Positions 1 to 7,212 of a DNA stretch of 24,500 nucleotides are shown here, one piece after another (within the stretch, counting starts at the first letter, position 1; every line of letters starts with the position of its first letter). The position numbers were made by a program, and so were the translations under genes. Under the pieces are notes generated by a model. That model saw nothing but the letters and a program-made list of their open reading frames with translations. It ran no database searches and was not told the DNA's origin. The DNA is from an uncultured Clostridia bacterium (GTDB lineage Bacteria > Bacillota > Clostridia > TANB77 > CAG-508). The stretch covers positions 1 to 24,500 of the forward strand of contig CAKPPO010000020.1 of assembly GCA_934177725.1 (NCBI GenBank). Direction: 5' to 3'.

Positions 1-78
1 GCTTTAGTCTATTTGTGTTTTTTAATTATATTTTATACTATTTTTTAGTTTATATGACTTTCCTATTATACAAAAAAT

Positions 79-109
79 AAAGAAAGAAACTTTTATAATT
101 TCTTTCTTT
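79..109 (-). terminator. Rho-independent terminator after yebC
   Basis: A perfect 11 bp inverted repeat (79-89 against 99-109) with a 9 base loop is followed, on the minus strand, by a run of T (bases 78-72). It lies 30 bases past the yebC stop codon. The stem is A/T-rich with few G/C pairs, so strength is uncertain. Confidence 0.75.
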
Positions 110-139
110 TTAATATTTATCTTTTATTATGTTTGTATT

Positions 140-865
140 TTATTCATCCCAGTTGTGGTAAACTTCTGATACGTCATCTAATTCGTCTAGCATATCTAGT
201 AATCTTTCCATTCTAGCTACTCCTGCTTCATCTAATGCTACATATGTTGATGGTACCATTTGTACTCCTGCCTCTAAAAATTCTAAGTTTTCAGCTTCTA
301 ATTTTTCTCTTACTTCTGAGAATGTTTCAGGAGTTGTTGTTATTTCATAAACTTCCTCTTCTGCTGAGAAATCATCTGCTCCTGCTTCTATAGCAAGCAT
401 CATTAAACTTTCTTCATCTAATGGACAATTTGATTTATCTATAACTATTACACCTTTTTTTGTAAATAGATAAGATACACATCCATTTGTTCCTAAATTT
501 CCACCACATTTTGAGAAAGCATGTCTTATATCTGCTGCTGTTCTATTTTTGTTGTCTGTTGCAGCTTCTACTATAACTGCTATTCCATTTGGTCCATATC
601 CTTCGTATATTGCTTCTTCATAGTTTTCACTATTTGCTGCTCCTGCTGCTTTTTTAATTGCATTGTTTATTGTATCGTTTGGCATATTTGCTGCTTTACA
701 TTTTGCAATAACATCTTTTAATTTAGAGTTTCCAGCTGGATCTGCTCCACCTTGTTTTACTGCCATTAGTAATTCTCTACCTAATTTTGTAAATACTTTT
801 CCTCTTGCAGCATCTGCTTTTCCTTTCTTTGCTTGTATATTGTGCCATTTACTGTGTCCTGACAT
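140..865 (-). CDS. yebC: YebC/PmpR family (TACO1-like) protein
   Basis: This 241-residue protein is a full-length YebC/PmpR family member. The diagnostic N-terminus (MSGHSKWHNIQAKKGKADA, residues 1-19) is present, followed by the conserved stretch around residues 90-113 (GPNGIAVIVEAATDNKNRT) and an acidic C-terminal domain. Family members are cytoplasmic. They have been described as DNA-binding regulators, and the mitochondrial homologue TACO1 and some bacterial relatives act in translation of proline-rich stretches; which role applies here cannot be read from sequence. The start follows a strong AAAGGAGG site. Upstream, an extended -10-like TGGTAAAAT (minus strand, 933 to 925) could be the promoter, but no good -35 is seen. 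A terminator follows, so it appears to be a single-gene unit. Confidence 0.96.
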   Translation of the reverse strand: MSGHSKWHNIQAKKGKADAARGKVFTKLGRELLMAVKQGGADPAGNSKLKDVIAKCKAANMPNDTINNAIKKAAGAANSENYEEAIYEGYGPNGIAVIVEAATDNKNRTAADIRHAFSKCGGNLGTNGCVSYLFTKKGVIVIDKSNCPLDEESLMMLAIEAGADDFSAEEEVYEITTTPETFSEVREKLEAENLEFLEAGVQMVPSTYVALDEAGVARMERLLDMLDELDDVSEVYHNWDE

Positions 866-1013
866 GACTTATTCCTCCTTTATATAAAGTGTACGTTTTC
901 ACTCTTTTTTCATATTACTCAAATATTTTACCATATTTTTTTTATTTTGTGTAGCTTTTTTCAAATATTTTTTGCATTTGTACATTGTAATATTAATTGT
1001 ACATTATCTCAAA

Positions 1014-1057
1014 ACCTAAAAAAACTTTAAGAGAAAATCTCTTAAAGTTTTTTAGGT
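1014..1057. terminator. Strong bidirectional hairpin terminator
   Basis: A stem of about 19-20 bp (1014-1033 against 1039-1057, one bulged base) with a 5 base loop lies immediately after the stop codon of the gene at 1058. The stem itself carries A/T runs on both sides, as in bidirectional terminators. No plus-strand gene points into it, so it mainly serves the minus-strand gene at 1058-1393. Confidence 0.8.
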
Positions 1058-1393
1058 TCATGTGTTTAATTCATTTGCGCACTGCTCAATATACTTTTTT
1101 AAAAGTATCTCTACGTTTTCGCTTTTTTCTTCCCCGATGCCTGCACTCTTAATAGCTTCAATCATCCACTGCATTGTACTTGATCTTTTTTTCTTTTTCA
1201 GGTTAATATCTTTATTTGAAGGTATCAATTGGCCTTTTTCAATTTCTTCTAAAGATACTTTTCCTTCAACATTTTGTATTACAATTGCTTTTCTAAGCAA
1301 TTCATACCCTGGCATTTGAGAACTTATTCTATCCCTCCGCAGGATTTCATTTGCTTTTGCATACAATTCTGGGTAATCCGCAATTTTACACAT
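1058..1393 (-). CDS. Small protein, possibly related to the Spo0A C-terminal domain
   Basis: The gene encodes 111 residues with no signal peptide or membrane segment. I do not recognise it firmly. Residues 29-36 (GYELLRKA) resemble the GYQYLREA motif of the Spo0A DNA-binding domain. A second helix about 45 residues later (MQWMIEAIKSAG) sits where Spo0A has RVERAIRHAIEVAW, and a KKKKR patch lies between them. This is distant similarity only; the TTPSRVERAIRHA signature itself is absent. The start is supported by an AAGGAGGAGA site. The gene has its own good promoter (1461-1489) and its own terminator, so it is monocistronic. An 7 bp inverted repeat at 1413-1432, between promoter and ribosome site, could be an operator or leader hairpin. 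A different small helical DNA-binding or regulatory protein is equally possible. Confidence 0.7.
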   Translation of the reverse strand: MCKIADYPELYAKANEILRRDRISSQMPGYELLRKAIVIQNVEGKVSLEEIEKGQLIPSNKDINLKKKKRSSTMQWMIEAIKSAGIGEEKSENVEILLKKYIEQCANELNT

Positions 1394-1460
1394 AATTTCT
1401 CCTCCTTATCACATATCTTTAATGTAAGATATATCTTTGCTACAAAAATGTTACTTTACT

Positions 1461-1489
1461 AGTATAACACACCTTATGTAAAATTGCAA
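1461..1489 (-). promoter_or_regulatory. SigA-type promoter of the gene at 1058-1393
   Basis: On the minus strand TTGCAA (1489-1484) and TATACT (1466-1461) are separated by 17 bases, and a TG sits one base before the -10. It points at the 111-residue gene 67 bases downstream. Confidence 0.72.
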
Positions 1490-1532
1490 TAGTTTTTGAA
1501 TTATTTTTTCCAATATTTAGGAAATTATTTTT

Positions 1533-2195
1533 TTATATGTATAGTAAATATCTAAAAATAAACCAATATTGACAAATACTTCCAAGGAGTACAAATATGT
1601 GAAATATTTCGTGAAATCCAAAATGTTTTGTTGTAAATGGAGCTTTTTTTAATCCATAAATTACTCCTCCTATTGTATAAAATATTCCACCAACTAATAG
1701 CCATATTAATGAGTATAATGCATTTAATTCTTTAAAAGTTGTAAGTAATGGGTATGCCATTACTATTACAAGCCAACCCATTGCTATGTAAATTGATGTT
1801 GTAAGCCAACGTGGAGCTTGTAGCCATACTGCCGTTAAAATTATTCCAAGTATAGCCAGCCCCCAGACTACTCCTAATATGCTAAATCCCCATGGTCCTC
1901 TTATTGGTCCTAAACAAATTGGTGTATATGATGCTGCAATTAATACATATATCATCATGTGATCAAATTTTCTAAATACTCTTGTTCCCTTTTCTCCTAT
2001 ATTTAACATATGATATAAGGCACTAAAAGTATATAATAAAATTAGTCCTACTCCAAATATCGTAAATGATACTACATCCCAAGCTCCTTCGCCATATTTA
2101 GCAGAATAAACAATTAAAAATACTAATCCTATAACTGATAAAACCGCTCCTATTAAATGAGATATTCCACTAACTGGATCTTTAATTTTTTTCAA
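1533..2195 (-). CDS. Hemolysin III / PAQR-family membrane protein
   Basis: A 220-residue polytopic membrane protein with seven predicted hydrophobic segments, the usual size of the bacterial hemolysin III (TIGR01065/PAQR) family. The family's metal-site residues are visible: H62 in SALYHML, D78-H79 in KFDHMM, and H195 and H199 in GFHEIFH near the C-terminus, along with the typical N-terminal DPVSGISHLIG segment. PAQR proteins are membrane hydrolase-like or receptor proteins; the bacterial members are rarely haemolytic in practice and their substrate is not established. It lies 19 bases downstream of the acyl-CoA ligase gene on the same strand, so the two are probably co-transcribed, which would fit a membrane-lipid role. 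This is inference. Confidence 0.93.
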   Translation of the reverse strand: MKKIKDPVSGISHLIGAVLSVIGLVFLIVYSAKYGEGAWDVVSFTIFGVGLILLYTFSALYHMLNIGEKGTRVFRKFDHMMIYVLIAASYTPICLGPIRGPWGFSILGVVWGLAILGIILTAVWLQAPRWLTTSIYIAMGWLVIVMAYPLLTTFKELNALYSLIWLLVGGIFYTIGGVIYGLKKAPFTTKHFGFHEIFHIFVLLGSICQYWFIFRYLLYI

Positions 2196-2214
2196 TTTAA
2201 CTTACCTCCATTTT

Positions 2215-3930
2215 TTATTTTGCATTTTCTATAATCTTTTTTATTTCCTCGTATCTTTTTACTTTTGCTGTAGTTGTTTTGATCATAGGTTCGTCTGTTA
2301 CAATTATATTTTTCATATGTTGATATGTTGGTAGTTCTTTATTTATTTCTTTTATATCTTGCCATATTTTTTCTCTTAATTCTTCCTCTGTATAATTGTT
2401 CTTTTCCTTAAATTCTTTATTATATACTATTTTCGCTGAAACTACTAAGTCATCTTCTTTTGGCATACCAAATACCATACTTTCTTCTACATATGGTAAA
2501 TCATTTATTAATATTTCTAATTCTTCTGGATATATATTTTTTCCGTTTTTTAATACTATAACATTTTTCTTTCTTCCTGCCACAAAAATATATCCATCTT
2601 TATCTTGATATGCTAAATCACCAGTATGGAACCAACCATCTACTATAACTTCATTTGTTGCTTCTTCATTTTCATAATATCCAAGCATTACATTTGGCCC
2701 TCTTGCTATAATTTCGCCAATTCCTTCTTCGTTTGGATTATCTATCTTTATTTCTACATTTGCCATAGGATAACCTATTGAACCATAACGTATACAATTT
2801 TCATTTTCAGCTGATAAAACTGGTGAAGTTTCTGTTAATCCATAACCTTGAACTGTTAATATACCAAAATCATTGAATCCTTTTGCTACTTTTTTGTCTA
2901 TTCCTGATGCTCCACTTACTATAAAACGTATATTTCCTCCCAAGCTATTAATAACATCTTTAAATACTTTTCTTCTTATATCTATTTTAAATTTTAATAA
3001 AAAGTTTGTTATTGGTATAATTCTTTTTATTAATTTTTCCTTTCCCTTCTTTTCTATTTCTTTCATTATTTTTTTGTACATTGCTTCTAATAATAATGGA
3101 ACACATACAAAAGTGGTTACTTTGTATTCTTTTAAGTTACTTTGTATATGTCTTATTCCATCACAGAACACATTAGTTGCACCATTTGATAAGAAGAATA
3201 GTAATCCTGTACTTCCAAATGTATGGTGAAATGGTAGAAATGCTAAATTGACATCTGTATCGTAAATTTTTTCTGCACTATTTAAAGCATAAAGATTTGA
3301 AGCTATATTTCTATGTGAAAGCATTACTGCTTTAGAAGCAGAAGTTGTTCCTGATGTAAATAAAATAATACTCATTTCTTCTTCATTTATTTTTGCATCT
3401 AAAAATTCTTTATAACCTTGATTTAATAATTCTTTTCCTTCTGTTAATAATTCATTTATAGAGGTAAAAGTATCATTTTCATCCATACAAATAAATTCTG
3501 CAACATCTGTTGTTTTGTTTTCTTTTATTTTTTTCATTATTTCTTCATATTTTTTATCAAAAATAACTGCGTTCGAATGACTTCTTTGTAATAAAGATTC
3601 TATTTCACTATCTGGAAGTCCTTTATCTAATGGCACTAGTATCCCTGTTCCGTTTAATACTGCATAATATGTTAATGCCCATTCATAGCGATTTGGACTA
3701 ATAACTGCAATATGTTTGTTTTTTAGTCCTTTATTTATTAGAGCAGAGCCTAAAGCGTTTATTTGTTCTCCAAATTCTCTATATGTTACATTTGTGTATT
3801 TTTCTTTATTTTTATCTTTATTTTTAATAATAAAAGCCTTATTTTCTGGATATTTTTCTATAGAGTTATTTATAATTTCTCTTATATTTTTAAATTCTTT
3901 TACATCATAAATTTTGTTCTTTGAATTCAT
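2215..3930 (-). CDS. AMP-dependent acyl-CoA synthetase/ligase (long-chain fatty-acid type)
   Basis: A 571-residue member of the ANL adenylating superfamily. The ATP-binding loop (TSGTTSASKAVMLSH, residues 192-206) is present, with S-A in place of the more usual G-x before the invariant lysine. Further on are YGLTETSP, GWFHTGDLAYQDKDGY and the hinge region GRKKNVIVLKNGKNIYPEELE. A C-terminal lysine in the TTTAKVKRYE segment is placed like the catalytic lysine of the family. Such enzymes activate a fatty acid with ATP to an acyl-AMP and transfer it to CoA, or to another thiol carrier; the exact acid cannot be told. The start is set by TTAGGAG 9 bases before ATG. It leads a likely two-gene operon with the hemolysin III gene. 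Confidence 0.93.
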   Translation of the reverse strand: MNSKNKIYDVKEFKNIREIINNSIEKYPENKAFIIKNKDKNKEKYTNVTYREFGEQINALGSALINKGLKNKHIAVISPNRYEWALTYYAVLNGTGILVPLDKGLPDSEIESLLQRSHSNAVIFDKKYEEIMKKIKENKTTDVAEFICMDENDTFTSINELLTEGKELLNQGYKEFLDAKINEEEMSIILFTSGTTSASKAVMLSHRNIASNLYALNSAEKIYDTDVNLAFLPFHHTFGSTGLLFFLSNGATNVFCDGIRHIQSNLKEYKVTTFVCVPLLLEAMYKKIMKEIEKKGKEKLIKRIIPITNFLLKFKIDIRRKVFKDVINSLGGNIRFIVSGASGIDKKVAKGFNDFGILTVQGYGLTETSPVLSAENENCIRYGSIGYPMANVEIKIDNPNEEGIGEIIARGPNVMLGYYENEEATNEVIVDGWFHTGDLAYQDKDGYIFVAGRKKNVIVLKNGKNIYPEELEILINDLPYVEESMVFGMPKEDDLVVSAKIVYNKEFKEKNNYTEEELREKIWQDIKEINKELPTYQHMKNIIVTDEPMIKTTTAKVKRYEEIKKIIENAK

Positions 3931-4000
3931 AATTTTTCACTCCTAATAAACTTATATAAATAGAATTTCCATATTTTTTTAGAAAATTCTTGTTATGTAA

Positions 4001-4028
4001 AAAGAGATAGTATTTTTACTATCTCTTT
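4001..4028 (-). terminator. Hairpin terminator after the HD-domain gene
   Basis: A perfect 12 bp inverted repeat (4001-4012 against 4017-4028) with a 4 base loop lies 61 bases past the HD-gene stop. The minus-strand flank reads TTTTTAC, a short T-run; the plus-strand flank is also T-rich. Confidence 0.65.
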
Positions 4029-4088
4029 CTTTATTTATTTTAACATACTAATTTTAGTACTACAACTAAACTGACTACCAGTTCAAAA

Positions 4089-4619
4089 TTATATATCATA
4101 AAAATATGTAGCTTCTAAATCTGCCTCATGTACAAGCAATGCTATAGGATATTTTTTATATGCTATCCCTATTGTTCCATATAATTCTTTTGGTTCTGTA
4201 AATCCCATATGCCAACGAATAGCATATCTTTCTTCTGGTGTTAATTTTATAAATTCTGAAATCATCATTACAGATTTTTCTCCATGTCCATATGGAATTG
4301 TATCATCTACTGTGTAGTAAGGAACTTTTTCCCACACTCCTTGCTCATTTTTTGCATTACGATAGTCTACTTTATAAAAATTAGCTTTACATACATCATG
4401 TAATAATGCAATTATTTTTACAGAATCTGAATCTTCTGTTTTAGTTTTTAATATTTCATATACTTTCATGCTATGCTCTAAAAGTCCCCCTTTAAAGCAT
4501 CCATGGAATCTAGTACTAGCAGGCGCTTCAAAAAAATCTGTGCGTTCCAAAAATTCTATTAGCTTATCCATTCCTTCTCTATCTATTTGTTTTAATAAAT
4601 TTATAAATTCTTCTTTCAT
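4089..4619 (-). CDS. HD-domain phosphohydrolase-like protein
   Basis: This 176-residue protein carries an HD-superfamily metal-binding pattern: H49 in LLEHSMKV, the H74-D75 pair in ALLHDVCK and D167 in VHEADLEA. Extra histidines at 39, 112 and 137 could also bind metal. HD proteins are usually metal-dependent phosphohydrolases of nucleotides or of 3' ends; the substrate cannot be deduced. The start chosen is the ATG at 4619, which has AAGGAG 8 bases upstream. A longer reading from 4664 would begin inside the GGGACG hairpin repeat (4636-4664) and is rejected. The gene lies 119 bases downstream of the CmpB-like gene with two repeat copies in between. Confidence 0.88.
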   Translation of the reverse strand: MKEEFINLLKQIDREGMDKLIEFLERTDFFEAPASTRFHGCFKGGLLEHSMKVYEILKTKTEDSDSVKIIALLHDVCKANFYKVDYRNAKNEQGVWEKVPYYTVDDTIPYGHGEKSVMMISEFIKLTPEERYAIRWHMGFTEPKELYGTIGIAYKKYPIALLVHEADLEATYFYDI

Positions 4620-4635
4620 TATTTTCTCCTTTTTT

Positions 4636-4664
4636 GTGGCAAAAGGGACGCCCCTTTTTGCCAC
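4636..4664. repeat. GGGACG-family hairpin repeat, copy 1
   Basis: A near-perfect hairpin (GTGGCAAAAGGG, then ACG, then CCCCTTTTTGCCAC) lies just upstream of the HD-gene ribosome site. Its first 18 bases recur in inverted orientation at 4755-4772. The core is related to the GGGACGGTCC palindromes at 6885 and 14244. It resembles REP-type mobile palindromes seen in clostridial genomes. No transposase gene is in the window. Confidence 0.75.
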
Positions 4665-4738
4665 TTTTTATGTTAGTTTGAGTAGTTATTCTTTTTAATT
4701 TTACTTTCTTATATCTTATGTAGTGTCAATTTTGACAT

Positions 4739-5629
4739 TTATGTGGCATTAATGGGCGTCCCTTTTGCCACATCTTCTGTTTGATGTTTTAAAATTTTTA
4801 CTAAATCGCCTCTCCATGTAGAATTAAATTTATAGTAATATGGCTTAATATCTCCAACATACATATCTAAGTATATCATGTTTCCATTTTCATCTTGAGT
4901 CTTTAAATTTGGAAATGTCATTATCATTTTTTTATCCCCAGCCCAACTCATTATAAAGTTATTTAATCCTTCATTTCCATATATAACATTATATGCTTCT
5001 TCAGCTTCTTGTTTATTTGAAACTTTAAGATCATATTCATGCACTTTTCTAATTGTAAATAATTTTATTGCAACACCAGTAATTGCACAATCTACCATCA
5101 TAAATATTATAACAATAGTTGTTATTGTTTTTAATTTTTTAATTGATATTTTTGATTTTATTTTATCTATTAATTTATCTACTCTTGGATTAGCATGTGT
5201 CATTAAATAAATTGCTAAAAATCCCCAGAATAATGAAAAAAATACGCATATTCTACCATTAATGTTTAATGGCATATCTGAATAATCCCACCATTTTACA
5301 TTTAAAAATATGTCTCCATACCAACTGACAATGTATTCTACTATTGATCCTACTATAAAACCCCCAATGAATAAGGTATTACAATTTTTATTAAAATATT
5401 GAAGTGATAATATCATTACTACTGCACCTAATCCATATATAGCACAAAATGGTCCATATAAAAAGCTTTGTCTACTCTCCCATACTCCTTTTGTCATCAT
5501 TCCAAATACTGTCTCTATAATGTAACCTATTACACTATAAATTATGAAATATGCGAATATTCTCCAAATACTTACTCCAAAGATTGTAAAAGATTTTTTC
5601 TGTTCTTTTTGTACATTTTCATTTTCCAT
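4739..5629 (-). CDS. CmpB-like membrane protein (putative ABC-transporter type IV, PF06541 family), copy 1
   Basis: A 296-residue integral membrane protein with about five to six hydrophobic segments in the first 190 residues and a soluble tail of about 100 residues. The family motif is clear: ESRQSFLYGPFCAIYGLGA, then a GSIVEYIVSW segment and WDYSDMPLNINGR. The family name 'putative ABC-transporter type IV' is an annotation; transport has not been shown by anything here. The second copy at 17655-18314 shares every motif but lacks the long tail. The start at 5629 has AAGGAG 8 bases upstream; an upstream ATG at 5662 is less likely because it overlaps the DUF1294 gene end. The last 10 codons (VAKGTPINAT) and the stop lie inside a GGGACG-type repeat, so the natural C-terminus has probably been replaced. 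Confidence 0.9.
   Translation of the reverse strand: MENENVQKEQKKSFTIFGVSIWRIFAYFIIYSVIGYIIETVFGMMTKGVWESRQSFLYGPFCAIYGLGAVVMILSLQYFNKNCNTLFIGGFIVGSIVEYIVSWYGDIFLNVKWWDYSDMPLNINGRICVFFSLFWGFLAIYLMTHANPRVDKLIDKIKSKISIKKLKTITTIVIIFMMVDCAITGVAIKLFTIRKVHEYDLKVSNKQEAEEAYNVIYGNEGLNNFIMSWAGDKKMIMTFPNLKTQDENGNMIYLDMYVGDIKPYYYKFNSTWRGDLVKILKHQTEDVAKGTPINAT
4741..4773. repeat. GGGACG-family hairpin repeat, copy 2, inside a coding region
   Basis: An 8 bp outer stem (ATGTGGCA 4741-4748 against TGCCACAT 4766-4773) encloses GGGCGTCCCTTT. Its right part is the reverse complement of copy 1. It encodes the last residues and part of the stop codon of the CmpB-like gene. Between the copies, 4724-4737 holds a further small perfect palindrome (TGTCAATTTTGACA). 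Confidence 0.72.
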
Positions 5630-5654
5630 TTTTATTCTCCTTTTTTCGACATTA

Positions 5655-5960
5655 TTATGCAATAAAAGTATAATATATAATTACAAAAATTTCAAATATT
5701 AATATTGCAGGAAATCCAATAACAAATCTCATCTTTTTGGTTTTGTGTCTAAATACATACATTCCAGCTATTCCACCAATTCCACCGCCTAAAAGCACTA
5801 ATGTAAATAGTACCGATTCTTTTATTCTCCATTTTCCAAATGTTGCTTTCTTCTTATCTATCCCCATTACCACAAATGTGATAATATTTATTAAAATCAG
5901 ATATATAATTGCATTTTGTAAATTGAATATTTTGCTTAAATCACTGGCGTTTTCAAACAT
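5655..5960 (-). CDS. DUF1294 family small membrane protein
   Basis: A 101-residue protein with three hydrophobic segments and the DUF1294 signature: DKKKATFGKWRIKES at about 39-53, then LLGGGIGGIAGMYVFRHKTKK. The family is widespread and of unknown function. The start at 5960 has AAGGAG 8 bases upstream and a strong promoter 41 bases further up (6001-6028). Its stop is 25 bases before the start of the CmpB-like gene on the same strand, so they form a two-gene membrane-protein operon. Confidence 0.93.
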   Translation of the reverse strand: MFENASDLSKIFNLQNAIIYLILINIITFVVMGIDKKKATFGKWRIKESVLFTLVLLGGGIGGIAGMYVFRHKTKKMRFVIGFPAILIFEIFVIIYYTFIA

Positions 5961-6000
5961 AATTTTCTCCTTTTTTCTATTTTTATACAAATTCAGTCAA

Positions 6001-6028
6001 ATTATACCATATTTTTTTATTTATGCAA
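6001..6028 (-). promoter_or_regulatory. Extended -10 promoter for the DUF1294/CmpB-like operon
   Basis: On the minus strand TTGCAT (6028-6023) and TATAAT (6006-6001) are 16 bases apart, with TGG directly before the -10. It is divergent from the promoter at 6105-6133. Confidence 0.8.
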
Positions 6029-6104
6029 ATGTTAGGATAGATTTTTTATAAATAATATGTACTGTTTAAAAAACTATGTTTTGTTTACATAATTTAATAT
6101 AAAT

Positions 6105-6133
6105 TTGCTTTTTTTCCAAATTTATGGTATAAT
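6105..6133 (+). promoter_or_regulatory. Extended -10 promoter for the gene at 6166
   Basis: TTGCTT (6105-6110) and TATAAT (6128-6133) are separated by 17 bases, with TGG directly before the -10. The ATG of the downstream gene is 33 bases past the -10, giving a short leader with an AGAAGGTGA ribosome site. Confidence 0.82.
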
Positions 6134-6165
6134 TATTATGTATTTGAAAAAGAAGGTGATTTTAT

Positions 6166-6876
6166 ATGTATGAAAGTTATAAATCTTTTTCTTTAGAAGA
6201 CAAACAATGGAATCAATCTTTTTATGATGCAACAAAAAATAGAGATAAGAAGAAAGTATTTGAATTGCTAAGTAAAGCAGGTAATGTTTATTTAGACGAA
6301 TATTCTATTGATCACTCTATTTTCGAATTAAATAATGCAAAATTATCTAATGAAAAAAGAGAAAAACTTTTAGAGGGTATAAAAAATAATAAAATTGTAG
6401 AAGATATTGTAGAACAAAAAGATACAATATCTATTAAAACTGCTTCAAATACTATTAAAGTTTCAAAGTTATCAGATATTATACCAGGTATTCAAAATGT
6501 TACTCCTTCAGCTGAAGAAAATAATGTTGTAAACAGAAGCTGTTATCGTTCAGAATATATTTCACAAATGCTTACTTTTCCAAATAGCGTTGTTACTGGA
6601 TATACTTATGGTATTGCAGATAAAGCAAGAAGTTTAGATACTTGGGTTGAATTTAAAAATAATAATAATCAGGAATTTGTTGTATTTCCTGATTCTAATA
6701 CAGTTTATAATAAAGAAGGTTTTTACTTTTTAAAACATGCTGAACCATTAAAAAAAGTTTCAAGTGATGATTTAAAAGGTAAAACTTCTGTTGGTAAATC
6801 TTCTGGTTCTTACACAGAACTTGGAGCTAATAATGAAATTGTTGATGTCGAAATTGATATTGGCGATGAGAGATAA
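6166..6876 (+). CDS. Unknown protein with a transglutaminase-like residue pattern
   Basis: A 236-residue cytoplasmic-looking protein with no signal peptide or membrane segment. I do not recognise the family with confidence. The N-terminal 100 residues are helical and charged. From C126 on, the order of a conserved-looking Cys at a helix start (RSCYRSEY), VVTGYTYG (142-149), an aromatic LDTWVEF strand (157-163) and VVFPDSN (172-178) resembles the Cys/His/Asp core of transglutaminase-like folds (C...GYxYG...HxWVE...D). The residue in the His position is D158, so the protein would be inactive if the resemblance is real. The tail (from 200) is Ser/Gly-rich and then acidic. It has its own extended -10 promoter and ends 8 bases before the perfect palindrome 6885-6946. 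Confidence 0.8.
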   Translation: MYESYKSFSLEDKQWNQSFYDATKNRDKKKVFELLSKAGNVYLDEYSIDHSIFELNNAKLSNEKREKLLEGIKNNKIVEDIVEQKDTISIKTASNTIKVSKLSDIIPGIQNVTPSAEENNVVNRSCYRSEYISQMLTFPNSVVTGYTYGIADKARSLDTWVEFKNNNNQEFVVFPDSNTVYNKEGFYFLKHAEPLKKVSSDDLKGKTSVGKSSGSYTELGANNEIVDVEIDIGDER

Positions 6877-6884
6877 CTAAATTC

Positions 6885-6946
6885 GAACAATAGGGACGGT
6901 CCTTTATGTTCCGAAATCGGAACATAAAGGACCGTCCCTATTGTTC
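6885..6946. repeat. Perfect 2x30 bp palindrome of the GGGACGGTCC family
   Basis: Arms 6885-6914 and 6917-6946 are exact reverse complements around a 2 base centre. The arm reads GAACAATAGGGACGGTCC and continues to a TTCCGA centre. It lies between two convergent genes (stops at 6876 and 6954) and could act as a terminator-like hairpin for both, though no T-run follows. A diverged copy is at 14244-14302. Exact arm identity suggests recent arrival or gene conversion. Confidence 0.9.
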
Positions 6947-6953
6947 AATCAGG

Positions 6954-7199
6954 TTAATCTCTTACTTTATATTCTATCTTTTCCATAAATGGAAACATTT
7001 CATATATTCTTTTTTTAGTAAGCATTTCCATTACTGGATGTGGATTTTTTTCATGAATTGATAACAATTTTTGTGTATAACAATTATCTGAAGTTTTAAA
7101 TAATACATACCTATTTCTTACATAAGTATAATATAGTTCATAACCTTCATCTAATTCTCTTTCAAATTTCTCAAACGTATATTTTTCCTTGCCATCCAT
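6954..7199 (-). CDS. Small hypothetical protein
   Basis: This 81-residue protein is not recognised. It is rich in Tyr, Glu and Lys, has no membrane segment, and appears to be a compact alpha/beta protein (YELYYTYVRNRYVLFK then LLSIHEKNPHPVMEML). The ATG at 7199 has AAAGGAG 7 bases upstream. It begins 13 bases after the stop of the coiled-coil gene 7213-8082, so the two are very likely one operon and may act together. Its stop lies 7 bases from the perfect palindrome. Confidence 0.75.
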   Translation of the reverse strand: MDGKEKYTFEKFERELDEGYELYYTYVRNRYVLFKTSDNCYTQKLLSIHEKNPHPVMEMLTKKRIYEMFPFMEKIEYKVRD

Positions 7200-7212
7200 A
7201 TTTTCTCCTTTT

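Noticed and set aside
521..721. Plus-strand ORFs opposite yebC and similar long frames opposite ligA, mutS, miaB and dprA
   Set aside because: They lack ribosome sites, have low-complexity Phe/Leu/Cys-rich translations and mirror real genes on the minus strand.
1505..1526. Hairpin TTTCC...GGAAA after the hemolysin III gene as its terminator
   Set aside because: Only 5 bp of stem, and the minus-strand flank lacks a T-run; not supported as a terminator for that gene.
4620..4664. N-terminal extension of the HD-domain protein (start at 4664)
   Set aside because: The extra 15 residues are encoded by the hairpin repeat and the ribosome site; the ATG at 4619 has proper spacing.
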